From NCBI GenBank assembly GCA_028583605.1, contig CM053332.1, positions 20,229,297 to 20,293,296 on the forward strand: a DNA stretch of 64,000 nucleotides, given 5' to 3'. The position numbers and the translations under genes are program-made. The stretch's first letter is position 1; each line of letters opens with the position of its first letter. The stretch comes from Dastarcus helophoroides (Eukaryota; Arthropoda; Insecta; Coleoptera; Bothrideridae). The notes under the pieces are model-generated. The model was not told the origin of the DNA. It ran no database searches and saw only the letters and a program-made list of their open reading frames with translations. Shown piece after piece: positions 23,683 through 36,300 of this stretch.

Positions 23683-25506
23683 AGGAAGAGGAGAGAGAGA
23701 GAAAGAGATATGGTGAGGTCAAATGAGGAAGACTTAACGTAGACATTTTTCGAACACTAGAAAACTATCTTGTGCTAATTCATATTAAAAATGAAGTGAA
23801 CTAACTAAAACAAGATTTTTTTAACTGTCTTATTGGCTCGTAGATTTATATTTTATTTAAATCGAATTATTCAGTAGATGTAAATGTTTTTCTGATCTAA
23901 AAGTTTCTTACCATTCATGAAAATACAAAATATTATAGACAATCCAAAAAAGCCGCTTTGCCCTGTAACAAAAAAAAAATTAATATAATCTGCTGCAATC
24001 ATAACGTTGTCGATATAATAACCAAACAATTACGTTATTTATTTTCATGCAGGTTAAACGTTTCCAATTTTTTTTGAAAGTGATAGGTTTTTTGTAAGCT
24101 GAACTTTTTTCAGAACTTCGACTCTTTGATATTATGGAGTTTTTTCAAAGTTTTACTTTTTGGGTATCTCTCTGAAGATGATAGCTTGGCTATCGAAACG
24201 CATTAGAGCAATCTTTGTTGTGTTTTTTAATCTTTCTTGGTTTCATGGGACAAGATTTGTATTTCAATTTTTAAAGATAACCAAGGACACAAAAAAAACA
24301 TTTTCTCAAAAGTTCGACTCCTTTCAAAATTGAAAAGTATTTGAAACCTTGTTTTTTCCTCAAAATTTTAATTTGATCTCAAAACTTAGATATCAAATGT
24401 TATCCTTTTATCAAATTAATTACTTAATTAATTTCAACTATTTTTCAAAATTTTACTTTTTGCAAACTTTACATTTTTTGCTGAAAATTTATGGTTCCTT
24501 CAAAATTTCGATTCTTTTTGAAAATTCCGGTTGCTTTTTAAAACGCATTTCGAAACAGAAAAGGAAAAATTGAGTTTCTTTTTTCGAAAATAGTCGCAAA
24601 TTTTGAAATAATGTCAAATTTTTGGAAATATCGATCTTCCAAAGAAAATCGAAATTTAGGCATAAAAAGTTAAAATTTAGCGAAGAAGTCGAATTTTCCA
24701 AAAAAATGTTAAAATTTCCAAAAAGGGTCGAAATTTTGAAAAAAAGTCGAAATTTTGAAAATAAGTCTAAATTTTTAGGATTCCGAGAAATCAAAGATTT
24801 CTGAAAAAATTCGGAATTTTTATGATATTGGAATTCTTCAAAAACAGATCTAAAAAAAAGAAAAATTTGCAAAAAGGCAAATTTTGAACAATCAAAATTA
24901 ATTAAGAAAGTGAAAACTTTCAAAAAATATATATTTTTAAGTCAGATTGTCGTGTATCAAATTTCTTTAAAATTTTGCAATTTTCAAAACAGGGTCGAAA
25001 TTTTGACAGGTAGTGAACTCTACTGTGCATCAGTGGTCAACTGTTGCATTATCTGGATAGTACTCACAGGAGTCTGTGTCAATTTTAACGAATGTCACAG
25101 TGAACAGAAAAAATGTTGCAACGATTGTCAAAGTCCCAATAAGTCTACCCTCGATCGGTAGCCTTTTGGCCATCATTATCGTCGCTGCTATAGAAACGAC
25201 GCCCGTAATGCTAGACGTGATGGAGAAGGCCGAGGTGAATTCCGATTGTAGATCTGTTTTGTCTGCTGAAGCGTTCCAAGGCACGCTGGGATCCCTAAAT
25301 TTGTACATCCAATACTGCAATCGAAACAAAACTAGTAAATAGCGATAAGATATATTTGAAGGTTCACTTACGTCATTCGCTGTTGTGAAAAAATTGTTAG
25401 GCACCATCGTCATCGTCCCAAGTGTGTAAAATAGTATGTAGCATAGAAAATATTTATCTTTGACTTCGTTCTCATCTTTGGTTATAGCTTGGGTGGATTT
25501 GAACAT
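20052..25506 (-). CDS. ENT-B: equilibrative nucleoside transporter (SLC29 family), 7 coding exons
   Basis: Second nucleoside transporter paralogue. Coding exons on the minus strand: 25372-25506, 25068-25314, 23912-23962, 21011-21448, 20467-20552, 20218-20414, 20052-20163; total 1266 bp, 421 aa. The ATG at 25504-25506 opens MFKSTQAITKDENEVKDKY, then TM1 ending FFTTANDYWMYKFRDP. Other family marks: DTDSW-QSGFFG across the 25068/23962 junction, GQSICGIFAALIQI, FDFIGREAAG, MFCNAQPRHH and SFSNGYMVNLC. The last exon ends in a hydrophobic helix and MVKAL. Exon lengths of 51, 86 and 197 bp equal those of ENT-A. The N-terminal coding exon is fused relative to ENT-A and ENT-C, which have an extra short first exon. 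The intron between exons 3 and 4 (21449-23911) contains a Harbinger-like element and a 1.4-kb GA tract. An AATAAA-like signal lies about 15 bp beyond the stop. Confidence 0.9.
20855..20995 (+). repeat. Diverged CATG-family copy
   Basis: GAGGTGACGTTTCC, TAGTCGC, GAAAATTGTCAACAA and ATTTAAATATTTTCGAAACT parallel 1925-2035. It lies just beyond the ENT-B exon 4 donor. Confidence 0.5.
21590..22236 (+). mobile_element. PIF/Harbinger-like nonautonomous element with TTA target duplication
   Basis: A 647-bp element with termini AGGCGCGTACTGATTTGAAT and, inverted, AGGCGCGTACTGACTTGAAT, flanked by TTA at 21587-21589 and 22237-22239. The interior is locally GC-rich and contains CATGCATATGCATG palindromes and a broken MADF-type domain. 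A 3-bp TTA duplication and a MADF/Myb-like partner are typical of the Harbinger superfamily. It sits in the large ENT-B intron. Confidence 0.85.
21842..22048 (+). pseudogene. Broken MADF-domain (Myb/SANT-like) ORF of the Harbinger-like element
   Basis: ATG at 21842 opens MDSVPYCEEFLPNNGFNKDR; an in-frame TAG at 21908-21910 is followed by the MADF-like part: CLQLIDLYEQHPILGD, then KNKKADAWDEMADKLNR. The frame ends at TAG 22046-22048, though CG|GTAGGTGAAT there could be a splice donor. MADF proteins of such elements bind DNA and assist the DDE transposase, which is absent here. Confidence 0.7.
22320..23730 (+). repeat. 1.4-kb polypurine (GA-rich) tract
   Basis: Purine-rich from about 22320, almost pure GA from 23030 to 23710. 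It lies in the large ENT-B intron, so the ENT-B pre-mRNA would carry it as a CU tract. Long frames here are artefacts. Confidence 0.92.
24070..25020. repeat. Satellite-like block with an orientation switch near 24570
   Basis: Forward units before about 24560, reverse-complement units (AAAAAGTCGAAATTTTGAA) after it. An R-family copy is embedded at the left. Confidence 0.7.
24168..24292 (+). repeat. R-family repeat copy
   Basis: CTGAAGAT, hairpin GATAGC-TTG-GCTATC, GAAACGCATTAGAGCAATC and the tail to AACCAAGGACAC. In ENT-B intron 2. Confidence 0.82.
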
Positions 25507-26330
25507 CGTGTTTTAGGGTTTGTTGGGGATTGTCGAACTATGAACAAAAAACAACTCATAGCAGCACTGGACAATTTTCAGTCATTGTAAATTGAGGAGA
25601 AACTCCGGGGATTTTAGAAGTTGAACGATGAGTCACATTATTCGCAATAAGAATATAAACTAACTTTATTATACCTTTGTCAAATTAAGTATCTAATAAA
25701 TAGTGTTCCGAGTATTAACATGTTTATGATCAATTTGGTTAGAAAAGCAGTTATTTGGAAAATATTTTCAATTACACACATTGAATAACTTCATCATATC
25801 AGCGTAATTTCTGTGTACATCGTTATCAGTACAACTTTGATGATATTGACATTTTTATCTTACAAATAATAATGTATTGTGTTAAATGTAGTGTTGTAGA
25901 TGTTAAAATAGTGTACGATAATGTTGACTTACCTTTTTCTATAAATCACAACATCTAGTGTTCTGGTTCTGGTAGCAAATTGTTACAGATCTGCTGTCCT
26001 GCATTACAGGTGGCAAAATATAGTTAGTGATGAGTCAAGCTTATCTTTTATCTAAAAACCCAGAAGCGTTTTAAGCGTTGTGAAAATAGAAATGAAACAG
26101 ATTCATCCCAAGTACGTCATCATGACTAAAAATTAGACGATTGTTTTTTTTTAAGGAATTTTAACGAAACTTCCGTCTAGGTACAAAGGCTGCATGCAAT
26201 CTTCTGATTACTTACTTCCATTTGTGCTTCGTTGGTGTTGATGCTTCCAGATGTGAGCGCCAGTGGCGCATCCAAGGGGGGTTTTGGCGGGCTTAACTTC
26301 ACCCCCCCCCACACACACACACACCCCTGA
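25507..26330. other. Region upstream of ENT-B
   Basis: Unique-looking sequence containing the proposed 5' exon and, at about 26302-26326, a C9 run followed by an (AC)n microsatellite. No additional reading frame is convincing. Confidence 0.45.
25933..26010 (-). other. Possible 5' untranslated exon of ENT-B
   Basis: A strong minus-strand donor (AAAAAG|GTAAGTCAAC) lies at 25932/25933. A matching T-rich acceptor (TTTTTTGTTCATAG) ends at 25538, 31 bp upstream of the ENT-B ATG. Together they suggest a noncoding first exon of unknown 5' end; the upper coordinate is approximate. Confidence 0.4.
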
Positions 26331-26603
26331 ACTTATCTGCCAATTCGATTTTTTAAAAATTATAAAATTATATCATTCTTTTTGAAAATTTGAATTTTTT
26401 CGACAGTTTCGACTTTTGAAAACATTGAGACAGTTGAAACGTTTTATGTTTTAAAATTAGACTTGTTTTCAAAGTTTTAGCTTTTTCTGAAAATGTTGAT
26501 TTTCTGAAAATGACCATTTTTTTTAAATCTACCTTTTGTTTTTAAAACCGATTTTTTCGGAACATTTCAATTCTTTTTCAAAATTTGAATCTTTCGTAAG
26601 TTT

Positions 26604-26684
26604 GATGGAACGGACTGGTCCTTGGTTATCTTCAAAAATCGAAATACAGAACTTGTCCCCTTCAGGGGACAAGTTCTGTATTTC
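26604..26684. mobile_element. R-family insertion with perfect 16-bp target duplication
   Basis: 81 bp from GATGGAACGGACTGG to TTCTGTATTTC, built of two inverted pieces meeting at CCCCTTCAGGGG, flanked by AATCTTTCGTAAGTTT at 26588-26603 and 26685-26700. Confidence 0.88.
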
Positions 26685-29600
26685 AATCTTTCGTAAGTTT
26701 CAACTTTTGCAGACATCGATTCTCTCGAACGTTTGATTTTTTTAATTCGACTTTTTTTCAAAATGTTCACTCAAAATTTTCTCTTTCTCAAAATTATCAG
26801 TTTCTCAAAATGTTGACTTTCTAAAAATAATAACTCTTTTAAAAGACTGCCTTCGATTTTTATTGAACATTCTTAAACATTTTTCGGCTTTTTTAAGCAT
26901 TTCGTAGTTATATTTTGGAAACTTCTAAATTCAAATTTTTTTTAGTTTCCACTTTTTTCTGTTTACTTCTTTTATTAATCGCAAGACTTCTTCAGTTTCG
27001 CCTTTCTTTAGGATTTTGTTATTTTCTGAATCCTGAAATTTTTCAAAAATGTTTACATAACATTTCCGTGGTTTCTCAAAATTTTGATTTTTTTCTATAA
27101 ATTTAATTACGCTGAAAAAGTGACTTCTGAAAACTTCTACCTTTTTTTTTAATTTCCATCTTGGTTGGTTGACAATTTCTCGAAGTTTTGACCTTTTTAA
27201 AAATTTAGACTTTTTCTCGAGGTTTCGACTTTTATTTAATTTTTATATGAAAAATTCCGTTTTTTTTATTTTCACCTTTTTGAAAAATTGCATTTTTATT
27301 TGAAATTTTTCAGGATTTTCACTTTTTTTGAAAGTTTCCTCCTATCATCAGAATTTCGACTTTTTCTCGGAGTTACAACTTTTTTCGGAAATTGATTGTT
27401 TTGAAAAGTTCCCCTTTTTTTTAAAAAATTGCATTTTTATTTGGGTTTTTTTAAACTTTTTCAGAATTTTCACTTTTTTTGAAAATTTCGACCTTTTATC
27501 ATCAGAATTTCGACTTTTTCTTAAAGTTACAATTTTGTTCGAAAATTGATTTTTTTTTTTGAAAAGTTCTCCCCTATTTTGAAAATTTGCATTTTTATTT
27601 GCAACTTTTTTCAGAAATTGATTTTTTTGAAAAGTTCCCCTTTTTTTAAAAAATTGCATTTTTATTTGGGTTTTTAAACTTTTTCAGAATTTTCACTTTT
27701 TTTTGAAATTTTCAACCTTTTATCAGAATTTCGACTTTTTCTCGAAGTTACAACTATTTTCGAAAATTCATTTTTCTTGAAAAATTATCCCTTTTTTCTG
27801 AAAAATTGCATTTTCATTTGGATTTTTTGAATTTTTTCAGAAATTGCACATTTTCAGAATTAATCATCAGAATTTCGACTTTTTCTGGAAGTTACAACTT
27901 TTTTCGGTAATTGATTTTTTTTAAAAGTCCTCCCTTTTTTAAAAAATTGCAATTTTATTTAGATTTTTTGAACTTTTTCAGAATTTTCACTTTTTCTGAG
28001 AATTTCGACTTTTTCTGGAAATTACAAGTTTTTTCGGAATTTGATTCTTTTTTAAAAAGTTCTCTTTTTTTGAAAAATTGTGTTTTTATTTGAATTTTTT
28101 GAAATTTTTCAGAATTTTCAATTTTTTGTGCAAATTTCGACCTTTTATCATCAGAATTTCGACTTGTTTCGGAAAATGATTTTTTTTAAAGGTTCTCCCT
28201 TTTTTTGAAAAATTGCATTATTTGGATTTTTTGAACTTTTTCAGAATTTTCACTTTTTTTGAAAATTTCGACCTTTTATCATCAAAATTTCGTCTTTTTC
28301 TCGAAGTTATCATTTTTTTCGGAAATTAATTTTATTTTGAAAAGTTCTCCCTTTTTTTGAAATTTGTCCCTTTTTTTGAAAAATGTTATTATTTGGATTT
28401 TTTCAACTTTTTCAGAATTTTCACTTTCTTGAGAATTTCGACCTTTTGTCATTAGAATTTCGACTTTTTCTCGAAGTTACAACTTTTTTCGGAAATTGAT
28501 TGTTTTTTTTTTTGAAAAGTTCTCCCTTTTTTTAAAAAAATGCATTTTTATTTGGATTTCTTTGAACTCTTTCAAGAAGCTACAACTTTTTTCGGAAATT
28601 GTTTTTTTTTAAAGTTCTCCCTTTTTTTGGAAAATTGCATTTTTATTGGGATTTTTTGAACTTTTATGGAATTTTCACTTTTTTTGAAAATTTCGATTTT
28701 TTATCATCAGAATTTCGACTTTCTCGAAGTTACCACGTTTTTCGGAAATTGATTTGTTTTTGAAAAATACTCCCTTTTTTAAAATTTCGACTTCTTGTAA
28801 AAATTTTGCTTTTCCTCAACATTTTCCTCAAAATTTTCACTTTTGTAAAAAAAAAGAATTTTTCTCAAAATTTCGACATTTTTAATATTTTTGAATTTTT
28901 TTCAGAATTCTCACCTTTTTTTGAAAGTTTCGACCTTTTAACGTCAACATTTCGACTTTTTCTTAAAGTTATAACTTTTTTCAGAATTTGATTTATTTTT
29001 GGAGAATTTCTCGCTTCTCAAAATTCCGACTTATTCAAAATTTTAATTTTTTTATAAATATGATTGTTGAAACATTGTTTTAAATCTACTTTTTTCAAAA
29101 TATTCACTTTTTTTAATTTCTACTTTTTTCAAACTTCTTAGTGCTTTTTGAAGTTTTAACTTTTTTTTTAAATTCTGACTTTTCCAAAAATTTTGTCTTA
29201 GTCTCGAAGATTCAACTTTTGCTTAGTAAATTTAAGAAATTCGCCTTTTTCCGAAAATTTTACTTTTTTTAAAAAAATTGATTTTTTTTTCGAAAGTGCG
29301 ACTTTTTGAAATTCTCGAATTATTTTAAAATTTTTACCTTTTTTAAAAATTCCTACCTTTTATCATCAAAATTTGAACTTTTTTAAAAAATTGAATTTTT
29401 CTCAAAATTTCGACAATTTTTAATATTTTCGAACTTTTTCAGAATTCTCACCTTTTTTGAAAGTTGCGACCTTTTATGATCAAAATTTCGGCTTTTTTTC
29501 AAAGCTATAACTTTTTTCTGAATTTGACTTTGGAAAATTTCTCCCTTTTCTTAAAATTATGATTTTTTTATAATTTTAGTTTTTTTATAAATATGATTGT

Positions 29601-29814
29601 TGAAACATTGTTTTAAATCTTTACTTTTTCAAAATATTCACTTTTTTTTAATTTCCACTTTTTTTCAAACCTTTTACCATTTTTCGAAGTTATAATTTTT
29701 AATTTTTGAAAATTCTGACTTTTCCAAAAATTGTGTCTTAGTCTCAAAGGTCTTTTGTGTAGTAAATTGAAGAAATTCACCTTTTTTTTCCGAAAATTTT
29801 TACTCCTTCTGAGT

Positions 29815-29948
29815 ATCTCTGAAGATGATAGCTTGGTTATCGAAACGCGTTAGAGCAACCTCTGTTGTGTTTTTTAATCTTTCTTGGTTTCAGGGGACAA
29901 GATCTGTATTTTAATTTTTGAAGATAACCAAGGATCAGTCCGTTCCAT
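29815..29948 (+). mobile_element. R-family copy with imperfect target duplication
   Basis: Hairpin GATAGC-TTG-GTTATC and the full tail to CCGTTCCATT. The flanks TTTTACTCCTTCT and TTTTACTTCTTTT are likely a diverged duplication. Confidence 0.8.
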
Positions 29949-30600
29949 TGAAATTTTACTTCTTTTTTTTTCAAAAGTGCGACTTTTTTGAAATTCTCGA
30001 ATTTTTTCAGAATGTTTACCTTTTTCAAAAAATTTCTACCTTTTAATACCAAAATTGGAACTTTTTTCGAAGTCAAAAGTCGACTTATTGTGAAAAATTC
30101 ACAACCTTTTTTCAAAATTTTTTTGAAAACAATGGTTTTGAAAATTGCGATTTTTCTTTCCCAAAATTCTACTTTCTCTGACAATTGCGTCTTTTCACAA
30201 AATTAGGCCATCGAAAATTTTGACTTTTTTTCGAATTTCGAACATTCTCAAATTTTTGAGAAAGGTTAAGTTTTTATTTTTAATATGATTTATTGAAAAT
30301 TTCAACTTTTTCAATTTCCCTCTTACAACTGAACTTTCTTTTGGAAATTTAGAATATTTTCTGAAAATTGCAACCTAATTTTCAAAAATTATTTTCGAAG
30401 TCTTTGTTTTTTCTGTTTTTTTTTTAATTTGATTCCCGATCAACTTGTCCGAAATTCATCTTATTCTCCAAATTTTGACTTTTATTTCACAAAATTCGTT
30501 TATTTTTTAAAATGGAATGGAAAGTTGAATAAAAATCTAAAAATCTGAGAATAATATTTATAGGAAATTTTAAGAACATGATTTCCCGAAACATTTCAAG

Positions 30601-31032
30601 AATATGACAAAATATCTATTACCCACGACTTCGCTTGCGGGTTTAAGTGAATGATTAGATTTTATCAGAAAACCTGTCGAAAATTAAAAAAAATTTTAAT
30701 TCCTTGAATTGACGGATTTATTTGTTTTAATCTTTTTATTTGTCTCTGCAATAGATGGTGCTTCTGATCAAATATACTTTCTTATTTATGAAATTTGTGT
30801 TACCGTTGCACTCTTTAAAATACGGGAGATTTCTTTCCAAATACGGATTTACTAAAATAGGGAAGAATTCCTAAAATATGGGAGATCTGGCAACTATCAC
30901 CGCAGAGAAGCTGAGAAGATGTTAACTGTTGACGTGACTGATGTTCGACTCTGACGCTCGACTAACATTATGTAGATGTGCCCTAAAGTATTGGTGGAAT
31001 AAAAAATTAAAAAAGACGTTCCTTAAAACGAA
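30601..31032. other. Interval between ENT-B upstream repeats and the ENT-C 3' end
   Basis: Nothing recognised; no frame resembles a gene. Confidence 0.5.
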
Positions 31033-31078
31033 TTTATTGTATAAAATATTTGGTATAAAAAACTGTACATGGTTTATT
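31033..31078 (-). terminator. Candidate ENT-C polyadenylation signals
   Basis: Two AATAAA hexamers on the minus strand (TTTATT at 31073-31078 and 31033-31038 on the + strand), 15 and 55 bp beyond the ENT-C stop codon. Confidence 0.55.
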
Positions 31079-31092
31079 TTAAAATATTAAAG

Positions 31093-33353
31093 CTATAGAT
31101 TCTGAACCATATCTACGCATACATGACTAAGCAATGAGGCTAAAGCAAACGCAAAACCATTAGACGTCGATAAAACAGAAAATGCATCTTTGGCTCTTCC
31201 CTCTCCGACCAACCTAAAAAAAACACATTAATTAGAATTCTCAAAAGCCCATAATACGACTTCTTCAGTTCTTGTGCAAAATCAACTTTAATCGCAGAAT
31301 TTTGAGAGTAATTTCAGAAAATCTTTTATGTCTGCTTCTGAATTTTTTCGTGATAATTTTCTTCTTCTTTTGAGATTTGAAATTTTCACCCTGAAATCTT
31401 CTCTTTTACTCGAAATTTTGAAAATAAAACTGCGCCCTTAAACGCGAAGTTTCATCTTTTGCGATTTTTATTTTTTTTTGTAATGTTAACCTTTTTTGGA
31501 AATTCTCTCGAAAGTAACATTTTTTTTTAATTGAATTTTTTGAGAAATTTTCAATATATAATAATACTCGTTGTCAGTTTATTTTTGTAAAATTTGGATT
31601 TATATGTGCTCGAATGTTCGAAAAAAATAGTTTTAATACATTTTTTTTTCCAAAAACTGGATGTTTTTCCAAAATTTCATATTCACATTTTTAACGGTTA
31701 CTTTTTTCCTTAATTTTCGATTACAAACTGAAAATTTCGGTATGGATGTTTCTCATAATCCAAACGTGGTTGCAGTTGTTAATATTTTTCTCAGTATTTT
31801 GATTGTTAAAACCAAATTTTCATAATTTAAATTTCAATATTTTTCTCGAAATTTTAAACTTTAACTAGGAGCTGTTTATGAATTTTGAGTTTTTTGGTTC
31901 CCAAACTCGTCAGACGTATTGGTCAGTGCATTAGAATAAAGTCTCTGACATTTTCAGAGTGACTATTCCTGCTAAGCATCAGTGGGTCAATAGTTGGTAG
32001 TTCAGCTACCTATGATCCGCACGTTTGGAGAGCGGACTGGTCAAAGTCGTATTCTATTTGTTGTACTTACTTGTTGATGTTGGTGTAACATATATTATTG
32101 AAATAACCATTTGTGGCCCCGAATAATGCTATGATGGTTATGTACTGCCAATCTTTGGGAAACAGAACTGGTAAGTTGTTCCTGGGTCTTGCGTTGCAAA
32201 ACATAATGGCGGGAACAAAGAAGCAAAAACGGAGGAAACTCAGTATGACCAAGACCACTGGGTTGACGCTCTAAAAATCAAACGAAATATTCTATTTTTA
32301 TTTGGTTACCGTTTGTAACTACTACTAGCTTTTTTTTGGTGGAACGGACTTGTCCTTGGTTATCTTCAAAAATTAAAATACAGAACCTGTCCCCTGAAAC
32401 CAAGAAAGATTAAAAACCACAACAAACGTTGCTCTAACGCGTTTCGGCAGCCAAGCTGTCATCTTCAGAGATATACTACTATCTACTACTACTACTACTA
32501 GTATCTCTCTAAAGATGACAGATTGGCTGTCGAAACGCGTTAGAGCAACGTTTGTTGTGTTTTTTAATCTCTCTTGGTTTCACGGGACAAGTTCTGTATT
32601 TCAACTACTACTAGCGTTTGTAAATTGATTTGTATACTAGAAAATACCCAATAGTAAACCACGTAACACTAAATCTGATAAACCATTTTTAATCATCTTA
32701 ACCTCAACCTAAAAATGACAACATAACCTCAATGTAAAAAGGGGAAAATGACCTCAACGTAAAAAACGGGAACATTTACCTTCTTTAAGAAAGACTCTAC
32801 AGTCCTTCCAGTAATGTCGCAAATGTAGAAGATCAAGTAGGTGGCAACTGGTGTAAAATATTTCGCTAAAATCGAATTAACCGCGTTAGAAACAATCAGA
32901 AGTGGGTCACCAGCTTACCATTCCAGGTTGCGTTCGGGTCTCCCTCCGATGCGACCAAAATGGCAACTGCCGGGTATACCGGCATCATAGTGAATATGAC
33001 GAAAATCATGGTGGCCATACTAGTCCAGATTTCCTTCGTCAACACCCCGTATTCTTTCAGCGACATGAACTTTTGCCTTTTCGTCTCTTTGAAATTCACG
33101 GAATAGTATCGGAAGAACTGGGTCTGTTCCGAAATGATGTACAAGGCCAATGTTATGGCGATGAACGCCACACCGCACCAGAAGTAAATGAGGGCGCTCT
33201 TCTTCGTTTCTGTTCCCAAGGAGATTGAGGCGATTTGGAGGACCGCGGAGAAGAGTCCTGCCGTTCCTTGACCGATGAGGTAGGGGGAGATGTATTCGTG
33301 GGGGAAGCGAACTATTATCGCGTATATTGTCACCGTGAACACCGACCTCATAG
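31093..33353 (-). CDS. ENT-C exons 5-8 (C-terminal half)
   Basis: Exon 5 (32919-33353) carries TM4-TM6 with GQGTAGLFSAVLQIA and the central cytoplasmic loop. Exon 6 (32780-32865) carries KYFTPVATYL...DITGR. Exon 7 (32071-32270) carries TM8-TM10 with FCNARPRNNLP. Exon 8 (31093-31213) encodes the last helix and ends VDMVQNL. Introns are 53, 509 and 857 bp; the 509-bp intron carries a 273-bp R-family insertion. Confidence 0.92.
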
Positions 33354-36300
33354 CTGAAAATAAAAAAAAAAATTAGAGGAGCTCTGTTTATGCCTCCAAT
33401 GGTGACTTTGTTGTGCAAATGATTTCATGCAATTTTTGGATAAAAATGAGTTCTGGGGTCCTGAATTGGACAACCAAAGCGCATTTTCCACGTTGGTTTT
33501 TTGATGCATGAAAGCTTCTTAGAATGTTCAGCATTTTTTTTGCAATTCGTCAATTCTGAGGTTGTCAAATTGACAAATTCCCAAAATGCATCTTCCATTT
33601 GCTCTGATGAACTGGAAACGCATTTTTCACATTTTTGCCATTAAGAACGGTTTTCTCTAGAACTAGAGAGTTGGGCCCCTATGAGCTATCTATCTTTAAT
33701 GATTAATTACAAAAATCTTTTCCTAAAATATTCCTCTTTTCTTAAAATTTAGTGCTTAATAGAACGTTTTTTTTATAATGTAACTAAATTTTACTCGAAA
33801 TGTGTGCTCTTTTTAAAAAAATTCTCTAATTTCTCAAAGTTTTCCTCAAAATGTGATTTTAAACTTGACAAAGTTTCTAAATTTTGATTTTTTTGGTTTG
33901 AACTTTTCATTTTTAGAACGCCGGGGCTTTGAAATCGAAATTTAAGTAAGTCTCTAATTCGTTTTATACAATTCGTCAAAAATTTTTAAAATTCGCGCCT
34001 TAAAAAATCAGATTTTCAAATAAATTAATAAAATTATCAGGAAAAGGTGAATTTTTCTTCAAGTCGAATTTACAAAAGTTCTAAGTTTCGAGAAGACAGT
34101 GAACATTTTTAAAAAACGAAATTTTGAAGATTCGAGGTTTTCAAAATTCTTTTTAAAAAATCCAATATTCAGACAAAAGTGAAAACTGTGAGAAAAAATT
34201 GAAATGTTGCTGATAAAAGGTCGAAATTTTAAAAACAAAATCCGCAATTTTGAAAAAAGTTTAAATTCTGATAAGAGTCGAAATTTTGGTAAAAGAAAGG
34301 TCGAAATTTGCAAAAAAAATATCAAAATTTTGAAAAAGGTTCAAATTCTGATAATAGTCCAGAAGATGTTGAAATTTTGGTAAAAGAAGTGCAAATTTTA
34401 CCAAAATGTAAATTCTGAAAAGCGATTTCAAATTTCAAAAAGTCGAAATATTCAAAGGAAAATAGAATTTCTTAAATAATAAAAATCAAATTCACATAAA
34501 AGTCGAAACTTGGAGAAAAATCCAAATTTTTGAAAAAAGAATCAAAATTTTCATAAAACATCAAAATTTTTTCTCAGAATTCCTGTTTAGTAGAAAATTC
34601 TTGTGAATTTCGATTTTTTTTTTGTAACTTTTTCGGTTTAAACTTGCAAAAAGTCCAACTTTTAAAGAAGGTGCCCAATTCTGAAAATAGTCGACAAAAA
34701 GTCGAAATTTCGGTGATAAAAAGACAACAATTTCATAAGAAGTGTAAATTCTGAAAAAGGTAGAAAATTGCAGAAAAAAAAGTTGAGAATTTGAAAAAAA
34801 TCGTAATTTTTAAAAGAAAGTAGAATTTCTCAAATAAAAATCAAAACATAAAAGTCGAAACTTCAAAGAAGTCATTCCTTTTGAAAAAACAATTTCACAA
34901 AACTTCTAAAAGTTCCTGTCTAGATTACATAGTTTTATAATCCAAAATTCTTGTAAATTTCATTTTTTTATGTTTGTAACTTTTTCATTTAAACTCATAC
35001 ACTCATTTTTCATTTTTAAAAATTCTAAGTTTCGAGAAAAAAAAAGACGAAGTTTGAAATATACTCATTTTTCGAAAAGTCAAATTTACAAAATTTCGAA
35101 GTTTCGAGAAACAAAGACGACGTTTTGAATATTCGGGTTTTTAAAAACTTTTAAAAAAATCCAAATTCCGAAAAAAGTCAAAACTACCAGAAAAGGTTAG
35201 TGATAAAAAAATCGAAATTTTCCAAAAAATACAAACTGTAGAAATACTCAAGAAAAAGGTCGAAATTTTGGTAATAAATGGTTAAATTTTCATAAAAACA
35301 GCCTAAACCTAAAACTTAGAAAATTTCAAAGTCGAAATTTGAAAAAAACTGAAGTTTTGAAGCGAAAGTAGAATTTCTCAAATAATGGTAAAATTTATAA
35401 AATTACATAAAAGTCTAAACTTAAAGAAAAAGTCGATCTTTTTGAAAAAAAAATGAAATTTTCACAAGAGGTCAACACTTTTTTAAAAGTTTTTGTTTCG
35501 TTTTCTTAAAAATTCGATTTTTTTGCAATTTTTCTGGTTAAACTTAAAAAATACTTTATTTTAAAATGCGTTTAAAAATTGAAATTTTTTTATATCTCGA
35601 ATTCGTTCTGTACAGTTCATTCCAAATTTCAAAAATTCGCAATTTCGGAAATCAGATTCAACAAAATTCGAAAATCGTTCTAGATAATTCGTTCAAAATT
35701 TTATAAATTCGCAATTAGTCTGATTCTTCAAACACGAATTTTTTTAAAAGTCGATTTTACAGAAATTGGAACTTTCGAGAAAAAGTCAAAATTTTAAAAA
35801 CGGATTGAAATTTAAAAACGATATTTTGAAAAAAACATTGAGGTTTTCAAAAACAGTCAAATTTTTTAAACAGTTTCAAATTTCGAAAAAAAAGCACAAA
35901 ACGGCGAGTAAAAGCCGAAACGCTGCTGATAAAGGGTCGAAATTTTTAACAAAAAAGTAGAAATGTCAACATTTCACAAAAACGTTTTGAAAAATGTCGA
36001 AATTTCATAAAAAAAGTTTTGAAAAAACTCAAATTTCGAAAAAAAATACGTAATTTCCAAAAATTTTGTCCTTCAAATTTTTACTTTTTCATTTACATTT
36101 TAACATAATTTCTAAATTTGGAAGAAAAAATTTCTTTTAAAATATTCATTTTAGAGTTTTCCATTTTTTCGGAATAATAAAATTTCCGGAAAAGGGTTGG
36201 AATTCAGCATTTTCGTTTCAGTTTTTTAAACGAAATTTTTCCGAAAATTCATTTTTTGAGAAAAAGTCGAAATTTTGAAAAAATACGTCTAGTTTTGAAA

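Larger units (their letters stand above)
26340..30600 (+). repeat. Satellite-like 17-19 bp repeat block, forward orientation
   Basis: 4.2 kb with longer ~110-bp subunits in 27300-29000 marked by ATCATCAGAATTTCGAC and AGTTACAACTTTTTTCGG. No gene. Confidence 0.8.

Noticed and set aside
23030..23746. 238-codon minus-strand frame rich in Ser/Leu and + strand Arg/Glu frames
   Set aside because: Translation of a GA microsatellite; no domain.
33020..33418. 132- and 108-codon frames overlapping ENT-C exon 5
   Set aside because: Out-of-frame shadows of the transporter exon, which is supported by family motifs and splice phases.
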